The position numbers and the translations under genes are program-made. A DNA stretch of 64,000 bases, taken from contig NZ_JAUSXL010000002.1 in the NCBI RefSeq assembly GCF_030815975.1, positions 3,646,501 through 3,710,500 on the forward strand, given 5' to 3'. The stretch is from Variovorax paradoxus. GTDB taxonomy: Bacteria > Pseudomonadota > Gammaproteobacteria > Burkholderiales > Burkholderiaceae_C. Of the stretch, positions 25,774-34,197 are shown in pieces. The notes under the pieces were generated by a model. The model had not been told where the DNA came from, ran no database searches, and worked only from the letters and a program-made list of their open reading frames with translations. The first letter of the stretch is position 1. Every line of letters starts with the position of its first letter.

Positions 25774-27309
25774 TCAGCGCACTGGCGGATTGAGGATCAC
25801 CGGCGGCACCGGTGCCGACGGCATCATCGGCGCCGGCGGATTGAATGGCGGCACCGGGACCGGCGGCACCACGGGAATGGGCGGCGGCGTGACCGGCACC
25901 GAAGGCGCGGCTTGCGGCTGCTCGCCGAGCGATGGCGCAGCCGTGCTGCCATTCTTTGCCAGCGTCGCATTGATCGCGTTCATGTCGTCGACCGTGAGCG
26001 TGCCGTTGGCCTGGCGCAGCTTCAGGTTGCCCAGCAGCACGTTGTAGCGCGCCTGCGCGAGATCGCGCTTGGTCTGGAACAGCTGGCTCTGCGAATTGAG
26101 CACGTCGATGTTGATGCGCACGCCCACCTGGTAGCCGAGCCGGTTGGCATCGAGCGCGCTCTGGCTCGAAGCCTCGGCCGCTTCAAAGGCCTTGACCTGC
26201 CCCGCGCCGGACACCAGCCCGAGGTAGGCGGCGCGCGTGGCCTGCGCCACGCTGCGGCGGGTGCCGTCGAGCACGCTGCGCGACTGGTCTTCGAGCGCGA
26301 GCGTTTCCTTGATGCGGTTCTCGGTGGCAAAGCCGGCAAAAAGCGGCAGGTTGAACACCACCCCCACGGAGGCGGCGTTGATGCGCGTGCCCACGGTGCT
26401 GGTGCTGGTGCCGTCCGGATTGCGCGTGATGTTGTAGCCCAGGTTGGCGTCGAGCGTGGGCTTGTGGCCGGCTTCGGCCTTGCGGATTTCGAGCCCGGCC
26501 ACGTCGAGCCCGAGCCGTGCCTGTCGGATGGCCGGGTGTGCTTCGTCGGCCTGCGCCACCCAGGCTTCGATGTTGGCCGGCAGGGCCGTGGGCAGCACCA
26601 CCGGCTGCGCCAGCGGCACCGGCACGCTGCCAGGGCGGCCGACCAGCTGGTCGAGCACCACCTTCTTCACCTGCAGGTCGTTCTCGGCGGCGATCTCCTG
26701 CGCAATGACGAGGTCGTAGCGGGCCTGGGCTTCGCGCGTGTCGGTGATGGTGGAGGTGCCAACCTCGAAGTTGCGCTTGGCCGACGCGAGCTGCTCGGCC
26801 ACGGCCACCTTCTGCGCGCGCACCAGCGCCAGGCTGTCCTGGCTCGCGAGCACGTCGAAGTAGGCCTGGCTCACGCGCACGATCAGGTCCTGCTCGGCAA
26901 TGGTGAGTACCGCCTGCGCGATCTCGGCCTGGCGCTTGCCCTGCTCGTAGGTGGCCCAGTTGGCGGGCCGGTAGAGCGGCTGCGTGGCGTTGATGCCGAT
27001 GTTCTGCGTGGTGAAGTCGCGCGGCGTGGTCGTTCCGCGGCCGGCGCCGGTGAGCGTGTCGATGTCCAGGTTGTTGCGTGTGGCGCCGGCCGTGAGCCCC
27101 ACGGCGGGAAGGATGCCGGCCTTGGCCTGGGCCGCGCGCGCCACGTTCGCGTCGTACTGGGCCCGCGCGCCCTGGTAGGTGGCGTCGAAGCCGCGTGCGG
27201 ATTCGTAGAGTTCGTTCAGTGTCTGGCCTTGGGCGGGCAGCGCGAGCAGGGTGGCAAAGAGACTTGCGAGCGCTGCGGAAAGAGGCAAAAGCCTGGGCCT
27301 GAAAGGCAT
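25774..27309 (-). CDS. tolC: TolC-family outer-membrane channel
   Basis: This 511-residue protein has a signal peptide ending near AQG-QTL. Two TolC repeats follow, with the expected YESARGFDATYQGARAQY start, QPLYRPANWATYEQGK, and the second-repeat FNLPLFAGFATENR and VGVRINIDVLNSQ segments. After the barrel domain there is a tail of about 65 residues that is very rich in proline (PPP, VPP, NPP). It is the outer-membrane exit duct for type I secretion or RND/ABC efflux. It is the last gene of an operon with the rhodanese and PCMT-like genes, 21 bp after the rhodanese. Confidence 0.92.
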   Translation of the reverse strand: MPFRPRLLPLSAALASLFATLLALPAQGQTLNELYESARGFDATYQGARAQYDANVARAAQAKAGILPAVGLTAGATRNNLDIDTLTGAGRGTTTPRDFTTQNIGINATQPLYRPANWATYEQGKRQAEIAQAVLTIAEQDLIVRVSQAYFDVLASQDSLALVRAQKVAVAEQLASAKRNFEVGTSTITDTREAQARYDLVIAQEIAAENDLQVKKVVLDQLVGRPGSVPVPLAQPVVLPTALPANIEAWVAQADEAHPAIRQARLGLDVAGLEIRKAEAGHKPTLDANLGYNITRNPDGTSTSTVGTRINAASVGVVFNLPLFAGFATENRIKETLALEDQSRSVLDGTRRSVAQATRAAYLGLVSGAGQVKAFEAAEASSQSALDANRLGYQVGVRINIDVLNSQSQLFQTKRDLAQARYNVLLGNLKLRQANGTLTVDDMNAINATLAKNGSTAAPSLGEQPQAAPSVPVTPPPIPVVPPVPVPPFNPPAPMMPSAPVPPVILNPPVR

Positions 27310-27330
27310 TGAACGTCCTTGAAGAAAGAA

Positions 27331-27669
27331 TCAGTAGCGCGGCACGGAGGGATCGTGCTGTGCGGACCAGGCGTCGATGCCGCCGGCCACGTTGGCCAGC
27401 TCGGCAAAGCCGTTCTGGCTCAGGAAGGCCGCCACGCGCTGGCTGCGCGCACCGTGGTGGCAGAGGCACGCAATGCGCTGGCCTTCTTCGAGCTCGGAAA
27501 GCCGCGCCGGAATCTCGTTCATCGGAATGGCCACTAGCGTGAAGCCCTGGGGCGCGACGCTCGCCGTCTGCAGCTCCCAGGGTTCGCGCACGTCGAGCAG
27601 CACGGGCGCCGCGCCGGGGTTTTGCGCAAACCAGGCAGCGAGATCGGCGGGGCGGACTTGATCGATCAT
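27331..27669 (-). CDS. Single-domain rhodanese-like sulfurtransferase
   Basis: The 112-residue protein has the rhodanese hallmarks VLLDVREPWE and the active-site loop CLCHHGARSQ with the catalytic Cys, ending in VAGGIDAWS. It transfers sulfane sulfur in the cytoplasm, acceptor unknown. The ATG at 27669 lies 14 bp after the stop of the PCMT-like gene; the longer frame upstream overlaps that gene and is not homologous. Confidence 0.9.
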   Translation of the reverse strand: MIDQVRPADLAAWFAQNPGAAPVLLDVREPWELQTASVAPQGFTLVAIPMNEIPARLSELEEGQRIACLCHHGARSQRVAAFLSQNGFAELANVAGGIDAWSAQHDPSVPRY

Positions 27670-27683
27670 TCGGAGCCGTCCGT

Positions 27684-28361
27684 TCAGAACGAGAAGCGCG
27701 AGGGCTCGGGGAAATTGAGCAGCCGGGGCGCCACGGTGTCCCAGGGCTGGACCGTGTCCCACTTGCTTTCGCTGCTGCGGGTGACGAAGTGGGCGCGCAT
27801 CATCGGTTCATCGCCCACGATGGCGGCGAGCCGGCCGCCCACCTTGAGCGAGCCGAGCAGGTTCTGCGGAATGCGCGCCACGGAGCCGCTGAGCACGATC
27901 ACGTCGAAGCTCGGGCCGCTCGGCAGCGGCACGGCGCCGTCGGCGTTGCGCACCTCGACATTGGCCACGCCGTTCTGGCGCAGGGTTTCGGCGGCACGGG
28001 CGGCCAGCGCGGGGTCGATCTCGAGCGAGAGCACCTGGGCCGCGCGATGGGCGAGCAGGGCGGCCATGAAGCCCGATCCGGTGCCGATCTCGAGCACCGA
28101 CTCGTGCTTCTGCACATGCAGGTCCTGCAGCATGCGTGCCTCGACCTTGGGCGAGAGCATCACCTGGCCGGGAACGGAGCCGTCGCCCAGCGGGAGTTCC
28201 ATGTCGAAGAAGGCCAGCGCGCGGTGGGCGGGCGGCACGTAGTCTTCGCGCCGGATCGCGGCCAGCAGGTCGAGAATTTCCAGATCGAGCACATCCCAGG
28301 GCCGGATCTGCTGTTCGATCATGTTGAAGCGCAGGCGCTCGAGGGAGGGGGTGGGGTTCAT
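27684..28361 (-). CDS. Protein-L-isoaspartate O-methyltransferase family protein
   Basis: The 225-residue SAM-dependent methyltransferase has the family N-terminus (NMIEQQIRPWDVLD), the VMLSPKVEARMLQ segment, and motif I VLEIGTGSGFMAALLA. The usual PCMT threonine/serine substrate loop is divergent, so activity on isoaspartate is not certain. AAGGAAAAG lies about 9 nt before the ATG at 28361. It heads the operon with rhodanese and tolC. Confidence 0.88.
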   Translation of the reverse strand: MNPTPSLERLRFNMIEQQIRPWDVLDLEILDLLAAIRREDYVPPAHRALAFFDMELPLGDGSVPGQVMLSPKVEARMLQDLHVQKHESVLEIGTGSGFMAALLAHRAAQVLSLEIDPALAARAAETLRQNGVANVEVRNADGAVPLPSGPSFDVIVLSGSVARIPQNLLGSLKVGGRLAAIVGDEPMMRAHFVTRSSESKWDTVQPWDTVAPRLLNFPEPSRFSF

Positions 28362-28451
28362 GGGAGGCTTTTCCTTGTGGGGCTCAGGACAAACCTTCAA
28401 TTTTAGGTTGCGCGGCGCGGGCGCGCGGCTGGCCGGCGATGCATTTGCGCG

Positions 28452-29129
28452 TCATGCCGCGGCTCCGGGCGGCCGCGTGAGGCCGTAAAGCACGGTCTCG
28501 GCCTGCGTGGCAAGGTATTTTTCGGGGTCGAACGAGCCTTCCCCGTCGACGCAGATCATGGCCGAGTGCTTCCACAGCATCAGGAAGATCATCGGCGCCA
28601 CCACGGCGTAGATGGCGTGGTCGACGTCGACCGGCGCGAATTCGCCGCGATCGATGCCGCGCTGCAGAATGCGCCGCAGCAGCGTGTGGCCCGGCCGGAC
28701 CACCTCCTTGCGGTAGAACTCGGCCAGTTCGGGAAAATTGGCGCCCTCGCTCATCATGAGCTTGGTCAGGCCCGAGGCCTTGGTCATGCCCACGCGCTCC
28801 CACCAGACGCGCATGCAGTAGCGCAGCATGTCGGCCGTCGTGCCCTCGAAGGCCTCGAACTCGTCGTTCCACTCGGCAAACCGGCCTCCGAGGTTCTCGA
28901 CCACCACGGCCTTGAAGAGTTCTTCCTTGCTCGGAAAGTAAAGAAAGAGCGTGCCCTTGGAGACGCCCGCGCGCGCCGCCACTTCCTCGGCACGGGTGGC
29001 GGCAAAGCCTTTTTCGACGAACAGGTCGAGCGCCGCCGCCAGCAGTTCGCCCGGACGCGCCTCCTTGCGGCGCTCGCGCTTGGTGCGCACCGGGCAGATC
29101 TTGTCGGCAAAGAATCGGGGGGTGGGCAT
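28452..29129 (-). CDS. TetR/AcrR-family transcriptional regulator
   Basis: This 225-residue protein has an N-terminal helix-turn-helix (ALDLFVEKGFAATRAEEVAARAGVSKGTLFLYFPSKEELF) and a ligand-binding helical domain. The start at 29129 follows an inverted-repeat operator directly, which suggests autorepression. The gene precedes the PCMT/rhodanese/tolC operon by 90 bp on the same strand, so it may control efflux through TolC. A divergent msrA gene shares the upstream region. Confidence 0.88.
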   Translation of the reverse strand: MPTPRFFADKICPVRTKRERRKEARPGELLAAALDLFVEKGFAATRAEEVAARAGVSKGTLFLYFPSKEELFKAVVVENLGGRFAEWNDEFEAFEGTTADMLRYCMRVWWERVGMTKASGLTKLMMSEGANFPELAEFYRKEVVRPGHTLLRRILQRGIDRGEFAPVDVDHAIYAVVAPMIFLMLWKHSAMICVDGEGSFDPEKYLATQAETVLYGLTRPPGAAA

Positions 29130-29139
29130 GATATTAATG

Positions 29140-29153
29140 ACTAACGGGTTAGT
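29140..29153. promoter_or_regulatory. Palindromic operator for the TetR regulator
   Basis: ACTAACGGGTTAGT has perfect 6-bp inverted arms around GG. It lies 10 bp upstream of the tetR start and about 77 bp upstream of the divergent msrA. Size and place suit an autoregulatory TetR site. Confidence 0.6.
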
Positions 29154-29229
29154 AATGTAGTGACCGGCATCCGGCCCGTCAAGCCGCGACAATATCGGGT
29201 TCGCTTTTTCCCCACCTGCCGGAGCAGCC

Positions 29230-29781
29230 ATGTCCTCTTCACCGTCGCCCACTGAAACCATCGTGCTTGGCGGAGGCTGCTTCTGGTGTACCGAAGCCGT
29301 GTTCGATCGCGTGCAGGGCGTGGTGGACGTCGAATCGGGCTACTGCAACGGCCAGGCGGTCAACCCCAGCTACGAGCAGGTGTGCACCGGCCGCACCGGG
29401 CATGCGGAGGTGGTGAAGGTGGAATTCGACCCCGCGGCCATCAGCCTGCGCGAGATTCTCGAGATCTTCTTCGTGGTGCACGATCCCACGACCCCGAACC
29501 GCCAGGGCAACGACGTGGGCACGCAATACCGCAGCGGCATCTATTTCACGAGCGATGCGCAAAGGCAGGTGGCCGAGGAGGTCATCCGCGAGATCGAGGC
29601 GAGCAAGACCTACAGCGCCCCCATCGTGACCGAGGTGGCGCCGCTCGCCAACTACTCGGCGGCCGAGGCCTACCACCAGGACTACTTCCTGAACAACCCG
29701 AACCAGGGCTACTGCGCCTTCGTGGTCGGCCCCAAGGTCGAGAAGTTCCAGAAGACCTTCGCCTCGCGCGTCAAGGCCTGA
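29230..29781 (+). CDS. msrA: Peptide-methionine (S)-S-oxide reductase
   Basis: The 183-residue enzyme has the catalytic GCFWC motif near residue 16, GYCNG, the HAEVVKVEFDP segment and YHQDYF. A C-terminal Cys in NQGYCAF probably resolves the sulfenic acid. It repairs oxidised methionine in the cytoplasm. GGAG precedes the ATG at good spacing. Confidence 0.95.
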   Translation: MSSSPSPTETIVLGGGCFWCTEAVFDRVQGVVDVESGYCNGQAVNPSYEQVCTGRTGHAEVVKVEFDPAAISLREILEIFFVVHDPTTPNRQGNDVGTQYRSGIYFTSDAQRQVAEEVIREIEASKTYSAPIVTEVAPLANYSAAEAYHQDYFLNNPNQGYCAFVVGPKVEKFQKTFASRVKA

Positions 29782-29807
29782 TCGATCTCCTATAGGCCCC
29801 GCTTCCC

Positions 29808-30206
29808 GTGCACATCGCCAGCCCCGCCCCGAACCGGACGATTGCGTCGACCCGCGCGATCGCCATCGCGCTGGTGCTTGCGCTGTGGTTCGCGGGCACG
29901 CTGGGGCTGATGCACCGGACGCTGCACGTGCCCGGCCTGGCGCAGGCCCATGCGGCTGCGCTGGCGGCCCATCCGGAGGGCGCGCACGCGCATGCGGCCC
30001 ATGGCATCGGCGGCCTGTTCGGCGACCACTCCGACGCCGAATGCCGGCTCTACGACCAGCTGTCGCATGGTTCGGGCGCGCCCGGCGTGCCGATGGTGGT
30101 GCTGCCGGTGCTGCTGCCGTCGGCCACCTTTGCCTACCTTCAGGGCGAAGCCGTCGCCCGCTGGGTTGCGCTGTTCGACGCGCGCGGCCCGCCTTCCACT
30201 CGCTGA
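29808..30206 (+). CDS. His-rich DUF2946-like small protein
   Basis: The 132-residue protein starts at a GTG 26 bp after msrA. It has one N-terminal hydrophobic segment, probably a signal or anchor, then a run rich in His and Ala (HVPGLAQAHAAALAAHP, HAHAAHG) and a second hydrophobic stretch near residue 95. Such proteins are often encoded just before TonB-dependent metal receptors. It lies 77 bp upstream of the ZnuD-like receptor, so a periplasmic zinc- or copper-binding role is plausible but unproven. Confidence 0.6.
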   Translation: MHIASPAPNRTIASTRAIAIALVLALWFAGTLGLMHRTLHVPGLAQAHAAALAAHPEGAHAHAAHGIGGLFGDHSDAECRLYDQLSHGSGAPGVPMVVLPVLLPSATFAYLQGEAVARWVALFDARGPPSTR

Positions 30207-30283
30207 ATCCCCCTGTGTTCCGGTTGCTGCCCCGCGTTGATGCGGATGGCGGCGATCGCCCCTTGGTTCAACGAGTGTTCATC

Positions 30284-32392
30284 ATGATTCCCAATTTCCG
30301 TCGCAACGCCATCGGCGCTGCCGTTCTTTTGCTGGCTTCCGTCGCGGCCATGGCCCAGGCCGAGCCCCAGCCGGTACTCCAGGCGCAGCCCGCCGAAGCC
30401 GCTGCGCCAGCCCTTCCGGAGATCGCCGTCACCGGCAATCCGCTGGGCGCGAGCGAGCTGATCGCTCCCACCACCACGCTCTCGGGCGACCGGCTCCTGA
30501 TGCGCTCCGAATCGACGCTCGGCGAGACGCTCAACAACCTGCCCGGCGTGAGCAGCAGCTACTTCGGCCCCAATGCGAGCCGGCCGATCATCCGCGGCCT
30601 GGACGGCGACCGCATCCGCATCCTGCAGAACGGCGGCGGCGCGCCCGACGCCTCGTCGCTGAGCTACGACCATGCGGTGCCGATGGACGCGCTGGTCACC
30701 GAGCGCGTCGAGGTGCTGCGCGGCCCGTCCGCGCTGCAGTACGGCGGCAGCGCGGTGGGCGGCGTGGTCAACGTGATCGACAACCGCATTCCGAGCGAGC
30801 CGATCAACGGCTTCGGCGGCCGCGCCGACCTGGGCTTTTCCACCGGCAACAAGGAGAAGAACGGCGGCGTGCTGCTCGAAGGCGGCAACGACCGCTTCGC
30901 GCTGCACGTCGATGCGTTCAGCCGCGACTCCAAGGACGTCTCGGTGCCCATCGACCTGGAATGCAGCAAGCCCGGCTCGCCGTGGCGCGCGCGCAAGATC
31001 TGCAATTCGGCCAACGAGGCGCGCGGCGGCGCAGTGGGCGGCACGCTGTTCTTCGACCAGGGCTGGATCGGCGCCTCGGCCAGCACCTACCGCAGCACCT
31101 ACGGCACCGTGGCCGAGGACGACGTGACCATCGGCATGAAGTCCGACCGCCAGGCGATCGAAGGCGAGTGGCGCCCGGGCGGCTTCATCAGCAGCATCCA
31201 CGCCAAGGCCAGCCACACCAACTACCGCCACACCGAGTACGAAGGCGGCGAGGCCGGCACCACCTTCTCGAACATGAGCAACGACCTGCGCATCGAGGCG
31301 CGCCACCGGAAGATCGGCAACTTCGAAGGCCTGGTCGGCTTTGCGAGCGAAAGCAACCGCTTCGCCGCCGATGGCGAGGAAGCCTTTGCGCCGCACAGCC
31401 GCACGCGCTCCAATGCGCTGTTCCTGTACGAGGAACTCGGCACCTCCTGGGGTCGGCTGAGCTTTGGCGCGCGCACCGAGAAGGTCCGCGTCACTTCGCT
31501 CGGCTATCCGGAAGATCCGACGGTGACGCGCTTTGCCGTTGGCGAACGCACGTTCAACCCGCACAGCGCGGCCGTGGGCGCGCTGGTCAACCTGACGCCG
31601 CAGTGGCAGCTCACCTCGAACCTGGCCTACACCGAGCGGGCACCGAAGGACTACGAACTGCTCGCCAACGGCCCGCACGTGGCAACGGCCGCGTGGGAAG
31701 TCGGCAATCCGGACCTCGGCAAGGAAAAGTCGACCGGCTTCGACGTTGGCGCGCAATGGAAGTCGGGCGCCAACACGGCCCGCGTCAACGCCTACGTCAC
31801 GCAGTTTCGCAACTACATCGGCCTGACGGCATCGGGCCGCGCGCTCGATGAAGAAGGCCAGGTGGTGACCGACCCCGAAGCCACCGACACGCTGGCCGAG
31901 TACCTCTACAGCGGCGTGCGCGCGCGCTTCACCGGCATCGAGGCCAGTGGCACCCTGCGCCTGCTGGGCACCGACGGTTTCGCGCGGCTGGCGGACGCCT
32001 CGACGCTCGACCTGGAATGGCGCGGCGATGTGGTGCGTGCGAAGAACCTCGACACCGGCGAGCCTCTGCCGCGCGTCGCGCCGTTCCGCGCGGGCGCGAC
32101 GCTGGCCTACGGCAATGGCCCCTGGAGCGCGCGCTTCGGCTTCGACTACAACGCGGCGCAGCGCCACGTGCCCAGCGTCGGCGCGCGCGAGACCGATGCC
32201 TACACGCTGTGGAACGCATCGATTTCCTACCGCATGAAGGTGCAGCGCGCCAACCTCACCTGGTATGCGCGCATCGACAACATCACGAACAAGCTGGCCT
32301 ACAGCCCGACGTCGATCCTGACGACGACGGTGTACCCGAATGCGCCGCTGCCGGGGCGTTCGCTGAAGGTCGGGTTGCGCGTGACGTTCTGA
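30284..32392 (+). CDS. ZnuD-like TonB-dependent metal receptor
   Basis: This 702-residue receptor has a signal peptide (AAVLLLASVAAMAQA). The plug domain is distinctive of ZnuD proteins: RPIIRGLDGDRIRILQNG, DASSLSYDHAVPMD, RVEVLRGPSALQYGGSAVGG. A barrel follows, ending in KVGLRVTF. A loop holds two Cys residues (LECSKPG and KICNSAN), as in ZnuD-type receptors. Zinc uptake is the best guess, with heme or other metals as alternatives. No convincing Zur box was found in the short upstream gap. The His-rich small gene just before it supports metal handling. Confidence 0.85.
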   Translation: MIPNFRRNAIGAAVLLLASVAAMAQAEPQPVLQAQPAEAAAPALPEIAVTGNPLGASELIAPTTTLSGDRLLMRSESTLGETLNNLPGVSSSYFGPNASRPIIRGLDGDRIRILQNGGGAPDASSLSYDHAVPMDALVTERVEVLRGPSALQYGGSAVGGVVNVIDNRIPSEPINGFGGRADLGFSTGNKEKNGGVLLEGGNDRFALHVDAFSRDSKDVSVPIDLECSKPGSPWRARKICNSANEARGGAVGGTLFFDQGWIGASASTYRSTYGTVAEDDVTIGMKSDRQAIEGEWRPGGFISSIHAKASHTNYRHTEYEGGEAGTTFSNMSNDLRIEARHRKIGNFEGLVGFASESNRFAADGEEAFAPHSRTRSNALFLYEELGTSWGRLSFGARTEKVRVTSLGYPEDPTVTRFAVGERTFNPHSAAVGALVNLTPQWQLTSNLAYTERAPKDYELLANGPHVATAAWEVGNPDLGKEKSTGFDVGAQWKSGANTARVNAYVTQFRNYIGLTASGRALDEEGQVVTDPEATDTLAEYLYSGVRARFTGIEASGTLRLLGTDGFARLADASTLDLEWRGDVVRAKNLDTGEPLPRVAPFRAGATLAYGNGPWSARFGFDYNAAQRHVPSVGARETDAYTLWNASISYRMKVQRANLTWYARIDNITNKLAYSPTSILTTTVYPNAPLPGRSLKVGLRVTF

Positions 32393-32450
32393 TCCTTGTC
32401 TTGCGCCGGCGGGCGCTCTGCGCTCTGTTCAGGGCGCGCTCCCGCCGACG

Positions 32451-32659
32451 GGGTACCTTGCTCCGCGAATGTCCCCCGGCCTGCGGCCTCCTCCTTTATT
32501 TCGCTGCGCAAGGCACCCCATCGACGGGAGCGTTATGCAGAGCGGTTGTTGATCAGCTGTGCACCCAGAGCGTGCCCTGGTGCACAGGGCATCGGGTGCT
32601 CCCCGCAGCGAAATAAAGGAGGAGCCGAAGGCGGGGGACATTCGCGGAGGGGAGTACCC
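32451..32659. repeat. Large inverted-repeat element downstream of the ZnuD-like gene
   Basis: Arms at about 32451-32519 and 32594-32659 are nearly identical inverted copies. They include CCGCGAATGTCCCCC and CTCCTTTATTTCGCTGCG on the left and their complements on the right, with GGGTAC and GTACCC at the outer ends. The roughly 74-bp centre contains a second nested palindrome, TGCCCTG and CAGGGCA. Weaker outward symmetry reaches about 32426 and 32690. It occupies most of a 377-bp stretch without genes. It looks like a paired REP or MITE-like element and may terminate the receptor transcript. Confidence 0.75.
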
Positions 32660-32769
32660 GGTGGCCTGTGCACGCGCCCTGGACAACAGCGCCCCGAACA
32701 CAAGCACCCAGAACGCAAGCTCTGCGAACTCGTCGCAGCGAGAAAGAGCAAGACGCTATCCTCGATGAC

Positions 32770-33720
32770 GTGAACTCTTTCGTCATCTCCTCGCTGCTCC
32801 CCGTCGTTCTTCTCATTGCCGTGGGTTACCTCGCGGGCCGGCGCCGCTGGATCGGCGGTAACGCCGTCAAGGACCTGTCGAACCTCATTTTCCTGCTGCT
32901 CGCGCCCGCGCTGCTGTTCCGCGCGATGAGCACGGTGCACGTGGAAGAGCTCAGCCTCAAGCCCGTGGCGGCCTACTTCATCGCCTCCGGCCTGCTGTTC
33001 GCGGCGACGCTCGCGCTGCGCGGATTCAACCGCACGGCCGCGGTCATCGCGCTGGCCAACACCTACAGCAACACCGTGATGATCGGCATCGCGCTGGTCG
33101 GCCTCGCCTACGGAGAGGCGGGCATGGTCGTGCTGCTCACGCTGATCTCGCTGCATTCGCTGGTGCTCCTGACCAGCGCCACGGTCGTGCTCGAACTGGC
33201 CGTGGCGCGCGAGCATGCAGCGGTGAGCGGCGAAGAGAAGCGCTCCATGGCGGGCACCGTGCTGCGCGCCCTGCGCAACGCCATCATCCACCCGGTGCCG
33301 ATGCCGATCATCGCGGGGCTGCTGTTCGCGCAGACCGGGCTCGCGATGCCCGAATTCCTCGACAAGCCGATCGCGTTGCTCGGCCAGGCCTTCGGCCCGG
33401 TGGCGCTGGTGATGGTGGGCATCACGCTCGCGCTGACGCCTATCGGGCGGCACTGGCGCGATGCCATGGTGCAGGCACTGGTGAAGAATCTGCTGCATCC
33501 GCTGCTGGTGGCCGGCATCGGCTGGCTGCTGGGTGTGCGCGGCATACCGCTCACCGTGATGGTGGTGGCGGCCGCGCTGCCGATCGGCGCCAATGTCTTT
33601 CTCTTTTCGCAGCGCTACCGCACATCGGAAGACCTGGTCACGGCCAGCGTCGCGGTGTCGACGGTGCTTGCGCTCGCGACTCTGACGTTGGTCATGACCT
33701 TGGTGCAGTGGCTGCCTTGA
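32770..33720 (+). CDS. AEC-family auxin-efflux-carrier-like transporter
   Basis: The 316-residue protein has about ten transmembrane helices. AEC features include LPVVLLIAVGYLAGRR at the N-terminus, LANTYSNTVMIGIAL and the conserved central Asn. The C-terminal LPIGANVFLFSQRY segment is typical. Family members transport malonate, malate or related carboxylates, but the substrate is not predictable here. The start is taken as GTG at 32770 because upstream sequence belongs to the repeat element. Confidence 0.85.
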   Translation: MNSFVISSLLPVVLLIAVGYLAGRRRWIGGNAVKDLSNLIFLLLAPALLFRAMSTVHVEELSLKPVAAYFIASGLLFAATLALRGFNRTAAVIALANTYSNTVMIGIALVGLAYGEAGMVVLLTLISLHSLVLLTSATVVLELAVAREHAAVSGEEKRSMAGTVLRALRNAIIHPVPMPIIAGLLFAQTGLAMPEFLDKPIALLGQAFGPVALVMVGITLALTPIGRHWRDAMVQALVKNLLHPLLVAGIGWLLGVRGIPLTVMVVAAALPIGANVFLFSQRYRTSEDLVTASVAVSTVLALATLTLVMTLVQWLP

Positions 33721-33804
33721 TGCTTTCGTAGCACTAGGCCATTCGGCAGGGTGGCCATTTGGCGAGATGGCGGGCGGCGCCTCTCGCTCTACATTTGCCC
33801 GCTG

Positions 33805-34197
33805 ATGATTTACCCGCCGCGGTCTTCGCCGTTTTCCGCCATGGCGCCGATTGCGATGGTGATCGCGCTGTGCGCCGGCGCCATGCCGGCGGCGGCCGAG
33901 ACGAAGCCATGCCGGACGCCATGCCTGTCCGCCGCCGTGCCGCGCGAGCCGGCGCCCGCGACCGCCCCGGTGGAGCCCAGGCCGGCGCCTGTCGCAGCCC
34001 CGCGGCCGAGCGCCAAGCCGAGGCCGCAGGCGGTTGCCGTGGCTGCGCCGCCGTCGCCGCCGACAGCGGAGGTGGAAAAGGCCGCCGCCCCCAAAAGGCA
34101 GCCGCTCTCCAGGCGCTGCAGCGACATCAACATGCGTGCCGCGGTCGGCGAGCCGCTGTCGGACGAGGACATGAAGATATTGAGGAGCCAATGCTGA
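33805..34197 (+). CDS. Secreted Pro/Ala-rich protein with four cysteines
   Basis: This protein of about 130 residues is unknown to me. A signal peptide (MVIALCAGAMPAAA) precedes a short Cys pair (KPCRTPC), a long Pro/Ala/Val-rich linker, and a C-terminal block beginning SRRCSDINMRA and ending in Cys. The four cysteines suggest disulfides in the periplasm. An ATG at 33841 would also give a complete signal peptide. Its stop overlaps the next gene by 7 bp, so the two are probably coupled. Confidence 0.55.
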   Translation: MIYPPRSSPFSAMAPIAMVIALCAGAMPAAAETKPCRTPCLSAAVPREPAPATAPVEPRPAPVAAPRPSAKPRPQAVAVAAPPSPPTAEVEKAAAPKRQPLSRRCSDINMRAAVGEPLSDEDMKILRSQC

